The translations under genes were made by a program, and so were the position numbers. A model generated the notes under the pieces. The model searched no databases and was not told the origin of the DNA. It saw nothing but the letters and a program-made list of their open reading frames with translations. From the NCBI GenBank assembly GCA_037147175.1, contig JBAWVS010000033.1, positions 1 through 27,026 on the forward strand: a stretch of 27,026 nucleotides of DNA, read 5' to 3'. Positions 1 to 6,957 of the stretch are shown in pieces. Source of the DNA: a bacterium (GTDB lineage Bacteria > Cyanobacteriota > Vampirovibrionia > Gastranaerophilales > UBA9971). How positions within the stretch are numbered: position 1 is the stretch's first letter; every line of letters begins with the position of its first letter.

Positions 1-22
1 GGAAAGTCAGGATTCTTTATTT

Positions 23-1075
23 TTAATATTTTAAATTACTTTGCGTAACTCCTGATACAAGATAAAATAGGTAGAAAAAACCACCGCAGATTAGTGCAGA
101 AGGTTTTAATATGCCTTTGTTTTTGACTATATTTAGATATACAACTCCGACAGACAGATAAAGCATAATTACATTTACAATACTGTCCGTACTGAGAATC
201 CACGGAGTAAGAGCAATGCCGACTGCTGTAGGTATGCAGCTTTGAAATACCATAGCACCGGTAATATTTCCCATAGCAAGAGTATCTTTTTTGTTTCTTA
301 TCCAAAGTACGCTATTAAATTTTTCCGGCAATTCAGTCGCAATCGGAGTAATAATTAAACTTAAAATAAGCGGATTAATATGAAAGAATTCTGCAACAAC
401 TTTTAATTCTCCGACAAAAAAGTGTGCCAGAAGTATTATTCCGATTAGAGATAATACGACTTGCAAAATTATAAAAGAAAATTCAAAACGTTCGGGAACA
501 CGAATGTATTTTGTTAAGTAAAGAGCCGCAAGTTCTTCTTGTCCTCCTTCTTCAACAGTGCTTGCGGTTTTGATAGTTTGTACTGCGTATAATACATACA
601 TAAGTATCAATAAAACCGCTAGGAAATATTTTACCGGCTGAAACGGAATGAAAGAACTTACAATTGCAATAAAATAACATAATGCAAAATAGTGTAAATC
701 TCTGAACATTATGGTTGTATTAACAGGCATATCGGATTTTCTTCTGCCTGTCTTGCTATAAAACAAAACAGCAAGACCTGTCCCAAAAAAGGCAAGGGTT
801 CCGAGCATAAACGGAGCTCCCAAAATAGCGCCTATGCCTATTTCATTGCTTTTTGCAATGTTTTCACCGGCTAAATACCCTCCGATTATTGCAACCAGCG
901 GTACTATTGTTTCCGGCAAAGCTGTGCCGACCGCAGCAAGTACGCTTCCTACAGCACCCTCTGATAAATTAAGTTTTTCACCGAGATGTTCTATCGCATT
1001 AGTAAATATTACGCACGCTAAGACTATTAAAAATAAAATGATTACTAAACTTGCAAATGCTATACTGATTTCCAC
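23..1075 (-). CDS. Sodium/calcium exchanger-family (CaCA) membrane transporter
   Basis: A 350-residue, very hydrophobic protein with the two alpha-repeats of the Ca2+/cation antiporter superfamily. The first runs from about residue 43 to 90 and contains AVGTALPE with the ion-binding Glu55, then a Gly-rich GIGAILGAPFM stretch. The second, about residues 236-290, contains TPIATELPEKFNS followed by GNITGAMVFQS. It is expected in the cytoplasmic membrane exchanging Ca2+ or a similar cation for Na+ or H+; the substrate cannot be read from the sequence. The start is GTG at 1075, preceded by AAGGA about 8 nt upstream. It lies 42 bp behind flgB on the same strand with no terminator between them, so the two are probably co-transcribed. 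Confidence 0.85.
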   Translation of the reverse strand: MEISIAFASLVIILFLIVLACVIFTNAIEHLGEKLNLSEGAVGSVLAAVGTALPETIVPLVAIIGGYLAGENIAKSNEIGIGAILGAPFMLGTLAFFGTGLAVLFYSKTGRRKSDMPVNTTIMFRDLHYFALCYFIAIVSSFIPFQPVKYFLAVLLILMYVLYAVQTIKTASTVEEGGQEELAALYLTKYIRVPERFEFSFIILQVVLSLIGIILLAHFFVGELKVVAEFFHINPLILSLIITPIATELPEKFNSVLWIRNKKDTLAMGNITGAMVFQSCIPTAVGIALTPWILSTDSIVNVIMLYLSVGVVYLNIVKNKGILKPSALICGGFFYLFYLVSGVTQSNLKY

Positions 1076-1117
1076 TCTTTTTTCCTTTTACTATACTATC
1101 GAATATTTTAAATATTA

Positions 1118-1600
1118 TTAGCCCCCGGCTTGTTTTATTACATCTGCTAAACCCGCATACTTTTTACTCAGCAGCTGTGCAACTGCGTTATAGGTCATTC
1201 CGTTTTTTGCCAATTCGGACATCTCGGATTCTATTTGCACACTATTGCCCTTATTGTTCTCAGGTGAGTTATTATCAGCATTAATTTGCGGTTTAAAATC
1301 TTTGTGAGTCAAGCTTTGTTCAACGGCATTCAGAACATTAAATCTCAATAAATTTGTATCTAAGGTTATTGCTCCTGTCGGAGAATTCATCAATTGTGCA
1401 GAATACTGCTCTTTTTTGAGTTGAGCCGCTCTTTCATTATTAATAATTTCTGACAGTTGCCCTTCAAAAGCAACGTCCACTCTTTTATAACCGGGAGTAT
1501 CCGCATTAGCAATATTTGAAGCTAAAGCTTTATGCCGCAAAGACAGACCGTTTAAAGAACTGATCATTGAATCCGTAACAGACGAGCTTAATAAATCCAC
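1118..1600 (-). CDS. flgB: Flagellar basal-body rod protein FlgB
   Basis: A 160-residue protein of the usual FlgB length. The N-terminal rod-protein signature is clear (SLRHKALASNIANADTPGYK, about residues 21-40), and the C-terminal part (AKNGMTYNAVAQLLSKKYAG) matches the helix that packs in the proximal rod. FlgB is a structural subunit of the flagellar rod, exported by the flagellar type III apparatus. The start is GTG at 1600 with AGGAG 7 nt upstream. The gene normally heads a flgB-flgC-fliE operon; here the next gene is a cation exchanger and no other rod gene is in view, so the rest of the flagellar genes must lie elsewhere or have been lost. Confidence 0.93.
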   Translation of the reverse strand: MDLLSSSVTDSMISSLNGLSLRHKALASNIANADTPGYKRVDVAFEGQLSEIINNERAAQLKKEQYSAQLMNSPTGAITLDTNLLRFNVLNAVEQSLTHKDFKPQINADNNSPENNKGNSVQIESEMSELAKNGMTYNAVAQLLSKKYAGLADVIKQAGG

Positions 1601-1660
1601 AATTTACTCCTACCCACTTAACAAGAATAAACATATTATAAAATAATAATATGTTGTTTG

Positions 1661-1689
1661 AGTATACTTATCATTAATCCCCGAGTCAA
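1661..1689 (-). promoter_or_regulatory. Sigma70-type promoter of flgB
   Basis: On the minus strand TTGACT (1684-1689) and TATACT (1661-1666) are separated by exactly 17 bp and point at flgB. A perfect 10-bp inverted repeat (AACATATTAT, 1630-1639 and 1646-1655, 6-nt loop) sits where transcription would begin and could be an operator or 5' mRNA hairpin. The promoter is housekeeping-like rather than sigma28- or sigma54-like. Confidence 0.6.
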
Positions 1690-1775
1690 TATTTGCAAGC
1701 ATTAACCGTTAGCAAATCAGAATCAAACAACTTGCTTGAAAAATAGTTTTAAAATCAAATATTTACATATATTGT

Positions 1776-1803
1776 TTGATAACAGTAAATTATGGGATAT
1801 AAT
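1776..1803 (+). promoter_or_regulatory. Sigma70-type promoter of the 1854 gene
   Basis: TTGATA (1776-1781), a 16-bp spacer, then a perfect TATAAT (1798-1803). The transcript would start near 1810 and reach the SD-preceded ATG at 1854. Confidence 0.6.
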
Positions 1804-1853
1804 TCTCATTAATGATATATTATTTTTTCTTAATATATAAACAGGAGAAAAAG

Positions 1854-2471
1854 ATGAAAAAGAAGATTATAAAAATAGTTATTGCCGTAGTTTTATTTGC
1901 AGTTATTGCTGTCGGTTTACTTTCTTGGGGCGTAATAAGTGGCATCGGTTTTATTAAAAATTCAGTTACACCGGTATTTTCCGGTACTAATATTACATCC
2001 GGAAACAAGAATAATGCAACTTCATCGAAAACCGCAAACGGTTTTAAGACTTTAAGTTCTTATAATCTCCTTGCGGCTTCGATTACAACATCCGAAGATG
2101 TTAAAAGCAAGCAGAAGATAATTCTTATAAACCCCGGCATGTTCTTTAGCATTACAAAACAGGATATTGAATCCAATATTATCCAATCACAACTAAAAAC
2201 AATGACTTCCTTAGGACCTGTTCAGATTATTAATTTTGATAAATTTGAAATAGCTAAAAAAGGGTCGTTTGAAATCGACAAACAGAATGTGCCGTATGTT
2301 AAGGGCAGTTTTGGAGGTATAAGCGGAGGAAAGGTTCGCGCTGAAGGAATTATCGGCGTAATTGATACAGCAGCCGGTAAGAATAATATTTTTATCTCTA
2401 CAACAGCTTCGGGTAAAATTAAACTAAAAATAGTTGAAGATTTCTTTAAGCAAGATAAAAAAAAAAAATAA
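1854..2471 (+). CDS. Membrane-anchored protein of unknown function
   Basis: A 205-residue protein that I do not recognise. It begins with a lysine-rich stretch and one hydrophobic segment (about residues 6-30), then a Ser/Thr/Asn/Lys-rich linker, then a mixed alpha/beta region rich in Gly and Lys, and it ends in KKKK. This suggests an inner-membrane anchor with the body outside the cytoplasm. The ATG at 1854 is preferred over an in-frame ATG at 1812 because AGGAGA lies 6 nt in front of it and the hydrophobic segment then sits at the N-terminus. Its TAA stop overlaps the SD of the following 35-codon ORF. Confidence 0.7.
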   Translation: MKKKIIKIVIAVVLFAVIAVGLLSWGVISGIGFIKNSVTPVFSGTNITSGNKNNATSSKTANGFKTLSSYNLLAASITTSEDVKSKQKIILINPGMFFSITKQDIESNIIQSQLKTMTSLGPVQIINFDKFEIAKKGSFEIDKQNVPYVKGSFGGISGGKVRAEGIIGVIDTAAGKNNIFISTTASGKIKLKIVEDFFKQDKKKK

Positions 2472-2483
2472 GGAGAATAAATA

Positions 2484-2591
2484 ATGTTAAACAGAAATGC
2501 ACACGAAATAGATTTTCAAATTTTTGGCGATGATATGCAACTAATAGAAATAGAACTTGATCCGCAAGAAAGTGTTATTGCTGTAAAATAG
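2484..2591 (+). pseudogene. Truncated AIM24/TIGR00266-like N-terminal fragment
   Basis: A 35-codon ORF with a good SD (AGGAG at 2471-2475). Its sequence, [20 protein letters not shown] then VIAVK, resembles the beginning of the AIM24 (TIGR00266) family, where this stretch normally continues into 'AEAG' and a body of over 200 residues. Here a TAG ends the frame at once and no frame resumes the family. In another frame 2591-2674 reads through to TAA (a short stretch containing ITNQASILNFPSDMLKDEPK), so two gene ends may have been joined by a deletion. It could instead be a translated small protein. The family assignment is from recalled sequence pattern only. Confidence 0.5.
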
Positions 2592-2694
2592 CACCCGGCG
2601 TGAAAACCATAATAACTAATCAGGCTTCAATCCTGAACTTCCCGAGCGATATGCTCAAAGATGAACCTAAATAATTTAAATTTCCAAAGAAATA

Positions 2695-2726
2695 AAAACC
2701 CCTGTTAGTAATAAAACAGGGGTTTT
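2695..2726 (+). terminator. Bidirectional intrinsic terminator
   Basis: A perfect 12-bp stem (AAAACCCCTGTT, 2695-2706, with AACAGGGGTTTT, 2715-2726) and 8-nt loop, flanked by A- and T-rich tracts on both sides. It sits between the plus-strand 1854 unit and the minus-strand CcdA-like gene and can serve both. Apart from this hairpin and the short frame noted for 2484-2591, I see nothing in 2592-2785. Confidence 0.85.
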
Positions 2727-2785
2727 ATTTTGAGATAAACTAAAATAGGGAAGCAAATATAAAAATCAGCAAAAATATTCTTTAT

Positions 2786-3481
2786 CTAAAACGTAAACAG
2801 AAAGTAAAAACCTACTCCGATAAGAATCAAGCCGGCAACCCAACGGAAGGCAGTGTCCAGACCTTTGGAAGCAAGAGAAAACTTACTTAGCGAAATACCA
2901 AGTACCAATGCTCCTAAAGGCAGGGCAAATCCTACAGCATAAAATCCAAGAAGGAGCATTGCCCATAGTATAGCTCCCTGAAGAATTGCAGCTCCCATCA
3001 CAATAAAAATGCCGGGATTACATGGCAGCGAACTTACTGCGACGATTCCACCGAGAGCAAATCCGGTTAATAGTGAACCGAATTGATTCTGTTTCATTTT
3101 GGACAGGTCAAATTTTCCGAAAGATATATCAAATGGCAGCAGTTTTAGAGTTGCCAATCCCAAAATTACTGCGATAACTCCTGCAAAAACTTTCCAATAT
3201 CGTCCGAGTGTTATTTGGGCTACCTGACCGACAAAACCTGAAATAGCTCCAATAATCATCAATGCTACAATTGTGCCTAACATAAAAAGCAGTGTTGACT
3301 TAACGAGTGCTTTTCTGTTCTCTTGTGTCTGAGTTCCCGAATATCCTGCAACTAAGCCTAAAGCAGGAAGGGTGCAGCAGGTACTGGCTACAGCACTTGC
3401 TGCTCCAAGAATTAAGGCAAATAAAAGACCTATCGGTTGAGACGATACAAGCTGTAATTTATCTGTTATTTGTTGAATCAT
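2786..3481 (-). CDS. CcdA/DsbD-type membrane protein of the arsenic operon
   Basis: A 231-residue protein with about six hydrophobic segments of the CcdA/DsbD transmembrane type. Each half carries a Cys/Pro motif near its start: STCCTLP (Cys35, Cys36) and SLPCNPG (Cys154). CcdA proteins pass electrons from cytoplasmic thioredoxin across the membrane; relatives called ArsG, found in arsenic loci, are reported as efflux permeases for aromatic arsenicals. The start ATG at 3481 has AGGAG about 8 nt upstream. It is the last gene of arsA-arsD-this gene, 13 bp behind arsD, and ends before the bidirectional terminator. It may serve the periplasmic domain of the ArsD fusion or act as the missing pump; the sequence does not decide. 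Confidence 0.75.
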   Translation of the reverse strand: MIQQITDKLQLVSSQPIGLLFALILGAASAVASTCCTLPALGLVAGYSGTQTQENRKALVKSTLLFMLGTIVALMIIGAISGFVGQVAQITLGRYWKVFAGVIAVILGLATLKLLPFDISFGKFDLSKMKQNQFGSLLTGFALGGIVAVSSLPCNPGIFIVMGAAILQGAILWAMLLLGFYAVGFALPLGALVLGISLSKFSLASKGLDTAFRWVAGLILIGVGFYFLFTF

Positions 3482-3494
3482 AATAATCTCCTTA

Positions 3495-4403
3495 TTAGTG
3501 ACACGGACAATTTGACCCGCAGTTACCGGCTAATGATGCAGCAACGTAAGCCTGTAAAATATTTGTTTCGTTTATTTCAACCGAAACGGCTTTTCTGCTT
3601 CCGTCTTTGTAAACTACTAGAATTGCCGGAGGAACAGACTGAGAAGAAACTGAAGTGTAGTCAGGAGATGTGGTTCGTAATGTGTATAAGCCGACTTTGA
3701 TGTTTTTGGAACTTAATGCCTTTTGAGATTTTAGAGCAGCAGATTTAGTTTCATCACTTATACTTGTGTTATTTTTTGCAGGAATATAGATAAAAACGGC
3801 ATCTTGTTTTAAAGCAGCCAGATTCAGTTGACTCACTGAATCTATGTATTCTCCCAATATTTTAGGAGAAGAAGTTGTCTGGTTTTTTACTGAATGTATT
3901 GCATTTTTTGCTTTAGATAGACTAAGTTCACCTGCATTTGCTTTACAAAACGACTTGAAAAGTAGAATAGCAATAATAATAACCAGAACAGCTACAAAGA
4001 TAATTTTTTTTGATTTATTGCTGACATCAGTTTGATGACAATCGCAATCAGCACCGCAAGCTTCCACAACCGGGATAGCTTCTTGAGCGGTGTCTTCTTT
4101 TAATTCAATTCCGCATATTTTTGCCAATTTAGCTCGATTCGGGTATTCGCCCTTGTAAACAATTTCATTATTCACAATAATAAGCGGAAGACATTCATTT
4201 CCTTCAGTTTCAAGTGCCTTTTTAACAACATCATTATTGGCAAAAGCAGCAGGTTCAAACGAAAGACCATATCTTTCGACTTCAATTTCTTCTTTTTTTA
4301 ACCATTCCAAATCACCGGCAAATTTAACCAGCCTTGTATCGACGTTAGTTCCGCATACACCGCTGGTACAGCACATCGGGGGATCAAATACTTGTAATTT
4401 CAT
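3495..4403 (-). CDS. arsD: ArsD metallochaperone fused to a membrane segment and periplasmic Cys-tailed domain
   Basis: A 302-residue protein. Residues 1-105 are ArsD, the arsenite metallochaperone that hands As(III) to ArsA; the metal-binding cysteines are present at 11, 12 and 17 (MCCTSGVC), one position off the E. coli numbering, and a CGADCDC cluster at 116-122 replaces the usual C-terminal ArsD cysteines. E. coli ArsD ends near residue 120; here a positively flanked transmembrane helix (133-149) follows and then about 150 further residues with a thioredoxin-like strand/helix pattern (VFIYIPAK, PPAILVVYKDG) but no CXXC, ending in NCGSNCPCH. The topology predicted is N-terminal ArsD inside, C-terminal domain outside. 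A strong AGGAGG precedes the ATG. It lies 12 bp after arsA, in one operon. Confidence 0.88.
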   Translation of the reverse strand: MKLQVFDPPMCCTSGVCGTNVDTRLVKFAGDLEWLKKEEIEVERYGLSFEPAAFANNDVVKKALETEGNECLPLIIVNNEIVYKGEYPNRAKLAKICGIELKEDTAQEAIPVVEACGADCDCHQTDVSNKSKKIIFVAVLVIIIAILLFKSFCKANAGELSLSKAKNAIHSVKNQTTSSPKILGEYIDSVSQLNLAALKQDAVFIYIPAKNNTSISDETKSAALKSQKALSSKNIKVGLYTLRTTSPDYTSVSSQSVPPAILVVYKDGSRKAVSVEINETNILQAYVAASLAGNCGSNCPCH

Positions 4404-4415
4404 AATAATAACCTC

Positions 4416-6203
4416 CTAAGTTAATTTATTTGTATCAAACATTAATATTTTTAAATTATTCGCACCGACTAATTCATCGGCAACCCATGGCGAGATCACT
4501 GTTCTTTTTGATAAAGTTTTTGTAATTTCACCAATGTAATTAAGTTCATGTAGCCCTTTTGCGCAAAGTGTCGAGTCAGTCGTTCCCGAGACGGCAAAAC
4601 TTCGGTTTATTATCCAGCCGTAAGGCTCAATATTTGCTCTTCTTAAATCATTTTGTAAAGCCTCCGCTTCGTGGGTAGGAGTTGCTTCAGGCAGAGCAAC
4701 AATCAAAACTCTTGTATATTTAGGGTCACGAATTCTCGGTAGAAGTTCTTTAACCTCATCAGGCAAATCATCGGCAGTTTTTGCAACTTCACGATGATAG
4801 GCTTCTGTTGAATCAAGTAAAAGTAAAGTATGTCCTGTTGGAGCAGTATCCAAGACTATGAATTGCCCGACTCCTTTTGCAACTGTTTGAGCAAAAGCCT
4901 GAAAAACTGCAATTTCTTCAATACAAGGTGAGCGTAATTCTTCTTCAAGCAAAGCCATATCTTCAAGTGAAAGCTTGCCTCTGTTTTTTTCTATAACTCC
5001 GCAAACATATTTTTCAGTTTCTGTTTTTGGGTCTATTCTTTCAACGTGAAGATTAGGAATGTTTTCGCCGATAGTTTCGGTAACATGAGCCGCAGGATCG
5101 GTAGTTGACAGTACTACGGAGTTTCCACGTTGAGCCAATTGGGTTGCAATCATTGCAGCCATAGTTGTTTTACCTACACCGCCTTTTCCCATAGTCATGA
5201 TGACACCGCAACCTTCTGCTTCTAATTCATTGAGGAATTTAGTCCACGGCTCCGAATTTTTAATAACCTCTGCTGTTTTGACTTTTAAATCTTCCGCATT
5301 GACCATATCAGAATCATCCGCACTGTTATGACAAACACTTTGCAGAGCATTAATTCCCATTACGCCTGAAGGTCGAAAAGGAACAGTCGTTGTCGGTAAA
5401 GTTTTAAGTTCTTCCGGCATTAAATCAAGTGAAACTTTTGATTTATCCGTAAAAGCTTTGGCTATTTTATCATCAGAATCTTTAGTAAATAATCCGTTAA
5501 TAATCAAATGCTGATTACTAAGCCCGAGTTCTTTTAATTCAAGACTTGTTCTATTTGCTTCAGTAAAACTCATTGTTTCAGCCCGTGAAACCAGAACGAG
5601 CAAAGTTTTATCAGGATTTTTTAAAGAATTAACAACTTGCTCAAAAATTATTTTCTGATCAGCAAGTCCCGAAATCGGTCCTAAACAAGAACTGCCTGTT
5701 TTATTGCTTTCTATAAAAGCATTCCATGCAGATGGAAGATTAAGCAAACGCAGTGTATGACCTGTCGGAGCTGTATCTAAGACCACATGATCGTAATCTT
5801 TTATTTCTTCATCGTTACCGATAAACTTGGAAAACTCATTAAAACCGGCAATTTCTACAGTGCAGGCACCTGAAAGCTGTTCTTCCATCTGCTGAATAGT
5901 TGCATCCGGAAGTACGCCTCTATAAGGTCCGACCATTCTTTCTCTGTATTCTGCCGCCGCATCAATCGGATTAATATTCATAGCATACAATCCTGAAACA
6001 CCTGTTACTTCTGTGGGTGTTGAACCAAGTTTTGTTTCCAGAACTTCATCTAAATTTGAAGCAGGGTCTGTACTTATCAATAATATTCTTTTTCCCGTTT
6101 CTGCAAGCCCAACAGCTGTAGTGCAAGCCATTGATGTTTTACCTACACCGCCTTTGCCTGTAAAAAACAGAAATCGTGGTGCTTTAGTTAATAAATTTTT
6201 CAT
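4416..6203 (-). CDS. arsA: Arsenite-translocating ATPase ArsA (two-domain)
   Basis: A 595-residue ATPase with two homologous halves, as in E. coli ArsA (583). Walker A motifs GKGGVGKT are at residues 16-23 and 338-345, and DTAPTGHT appears once in each half. The three As(III)-binding cysteines are conserved at 114 (SGACTVE), 173 (SSCLGP) and 426 (SPCIEE). ArsA energises an arsenite pump in the membrane and receives arsenite from ArsD. I chose the ATG at 6203 over an in-frame ATG at 6218: it aligns with the E. coli N-terminus and has GGGA upstream, while 6218 has no SD. First gene of the minus-strand operon, divergent from arsR and driven by the operator-overlapped promoter at 6289-6316. No ArsB or Acr3 partner occurs in the window. 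Confidence 0.96.
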   Translation of the reverse strand: MKNLLTKAPRFLFFTGKGGVGKTSMACTTAVGLAETGKRILLISTDPASNLDEVLETKLGSTPTEVTGVSGLYAMNINPIDAAAEYRERMVGPYRGVLPDATIQQMEEQLSGACTVEIAGFNEFSKFIGNDEEIKDYDHVVLDTAPTGHTLRLLNLPSAWNAFIESNKTGSSCLGPISGLADQKIIFEQVVNSLKNPDKTLLVLVSRAETMSFTEANRTSLELKELGLSNQHLIINGLFTKDSDDKIAKAFTDKSKVSLDLMPEELKTLPTTTVPFRPSGVMGINALQSVCHNSADDSDMVNAEDLKVKTAEVIKNSEPWTKFLNELEAEGCGVIMTMGKGGVGKTTMAAMIATQLAQRGNSVVLSTTDPAAHVTETIGENIPNLHVERIDPKTETEKYVCGVIEKNRGKLSLEDMALLEEELRSPCIEEIAVFQAFAQTVAKGVGQFIVLDTAPTGHTLLLLDSTEAYHREVAKTADDLPDEVKELLPRIRDPKYTRVLIVALPEATPTHEAEALQNDLRRANIEPYGWIINRSFAVSGTTDSTLCAKGLHELNYIGEITKTLSKRTVISPWVADELVGANNLKILMFDTNKLT

Positions 6204-6288
6204 TTTTTGTTTTCCCATTCATATAATTAATAAGTTAAGTTGAATAAAAAATAAATTCTTCAAGTTGATAAAAATACTTACTAAATAT

Positions 6289-6316
6289 TTTATACACACA
6301 TTTTATTACTTGGCAA
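6289..6316 (-). promoter_or_regulatory. Promoter of arsA
   Basis: On the minus strand TTGCCA (6311-6316) and TATAAA (6289-6294) are 16 bp apart. The -35 box lies inside the dyad at 6308-6327, so a bound repressor would block it. The arsA leader would be about 80 nt. Confidence 0.6.
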
Positions 6317-6327
6317 ATTAGCCAAGT
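6308..6327. promoter_or_regulatory. ArsR operator 1 (divergent arsA/arsR)
   Basis: A perfect inverted repeat, ACTTGGC-N6-GCCAAGT, between the divergent arsA and arsR. It overlaps the arsA -35 box on one strand and, on the other, a possible arsR promoter (TTGGCA at 6310-6315, 18-bp spacer, TATAAA at 6334-6339). A near copy lies at 6852-6871. Binding by ArsR is inferred from position and duplication. Confidence 0.65.
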
Positions 6328-6467
6328 GAGTAATATAAAAAAATTTAAAATGTAATAGCTATCAGCTGTGCAGATATAAATTTAATAATCAACCTAATAA
6401 TTTTTCTTTATGCTGAAGATGTTATAATAATTTTGACAATAAATAATAGGGAATTGGTTTTTAAAAA

Positions 6468-6761
6468 GTGAACAATGAAATTCTGAAAAAATATAAAAGG
6501 CGGTCGGAAATTATAAAAGCCCTTGCTCATCCGACAAGATTGTTTATTATTGATTTTCTTTCAGAGGGCGAAAGATGCGTTTGTGAAATTGTAGAGCAGG
6601 TAGATGTGGATATATCAACTATTTCAAAACATTTATCGGTTATGAAGAACGCCGGTCTTGTTGAAGATGAAAAACGAGGACTTAATGTTTTTTATAAAAT
6701 GACCTGTCCTTGTATTTTAAATTTATTCAACTGCTTAGAATCTATAAGTAATAAAGATTAA
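6468..6761 (+). CDS. arsR: ArsR-family arsenite-responsive repressor
   Basis: A 97-residue winged-helix protein of standard ArsR length. KALAHPTRLFIIDFL (about 17-31) and the recognition region DVDISTISKHLSVMKNAGLV (46-65) are typical. The metal-sensing pair Cys37-Val-Cys39 sits where E. coli ArsR has Cys32/Cys34; the third E. coli cysteine (37) is a valine here, and Cys80, Cys82 and Cys89 in the C-terminal helix may complete the site. It represses until As(III) or Sb(III) binds. The start is GTG at 6468 with no close SD (the nearest, GGGA, is about 16 nt away), so a weak or leader-dependent start is likely. It is divergent from arsA across the operator. Confidence 0.92.
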   Translation: MNNEILKKYKRRSEIIKALAHPTRLFIIDFLSEGERCVCEIVEQVDVDISTISKHLSVMKNAGLVEDEKRGLNVFYKMTCPCILNLFNCLESISNKD

Positions 6762-6851
6762 TCGAACCCAACTTGAATTTAAGAAATCTAAACAAAAATC
6801 GATAACCTGTATAAAAACTAATTTTATAAGTGTAAATTTTTTTGCAATAAT

Positions 6852-6871
6852 ACTTGGTGGTTTTACCAAAT
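6852..6871. promoter_or_regulatory. ArsR operator 2
   Basis: ACTTGGT-N6-ACCAAAT, one mismatch from a perfect dyad and closely matching operator 1, including the GTAATATAA that follows a few bases later in both. It lies after arsR and before the insertion sequence. Repressor binding is inferred. Confidence 0.55.
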
Positions 6872-6882
6872 AGTAATATAAT
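6854..6882 (+). promoter_or_regulatory. Orphaned ArsR-regulated promoter
   Basis: TTGGTG (6854-6859), 17-bp spacer, perfect TATAAT (6877-6882), reading rightwards. Its -35 box and spacer overlap operator 2, the same layout as at arsA. The insertion sequence starts at 6895, about where the transcript's first bases would be, so whatever this promoter served is now cut off or displaced. Confidence 0.55.
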
Positions 6883-6888
6883 TTTTAT

Positions 6889-6894
6889 TAAATA
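6889..6894. repeat. Left target-site duplication copy
   Basis: TAAATA directly outside the left terminal repeat of the insertion sequence, matched by TAAATA at 7788-7793 outside the right one. In AT-rich DNA a 6-bp match could be chance, but both copies abut the terminal repeats exactly. Confidence 0.5.
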
Positions 6895-6924
6895 ACTTGA
6901 ATTGCTAGATAGCCGAACTAAGCT

Positions 6925-6957
6925 CTAACTTAATGTTGTAGCAGCAAAGAATGGCAT
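6925..6957 (-). pseudogene. Transposase C-terminal tail, left behind by inversion
   Basis: Read on the minus strand from the ATGCCAT formed at 6957-6951, this encodes MPFFAATTLS and a TAG (6925-6927). It joins in frame to the ...RVRKMP end of the inverted core when the inversion is undone, supplying the native C-terminus. Confidence 0.7.
6951..6957. repeat. Inversion breakpoint repeat, left copy
   Basis: ATGGCAT here and its reverse complement ATGCCAT at 7331-7337 flank the inverted 373 bp (6958-7330). The identity is exactly 7 bp; the next bases differ on both sides. Confidence 0.75.

Noticed and set aside
6423-6428. TATAAT as the arsR -10 box
   Set aside because: A perfect hexamer, but no -35-like sequence lies 16-18 bp upstream; the operator-overlapping pair at 6310-6339 is a better candidate, though not proven.
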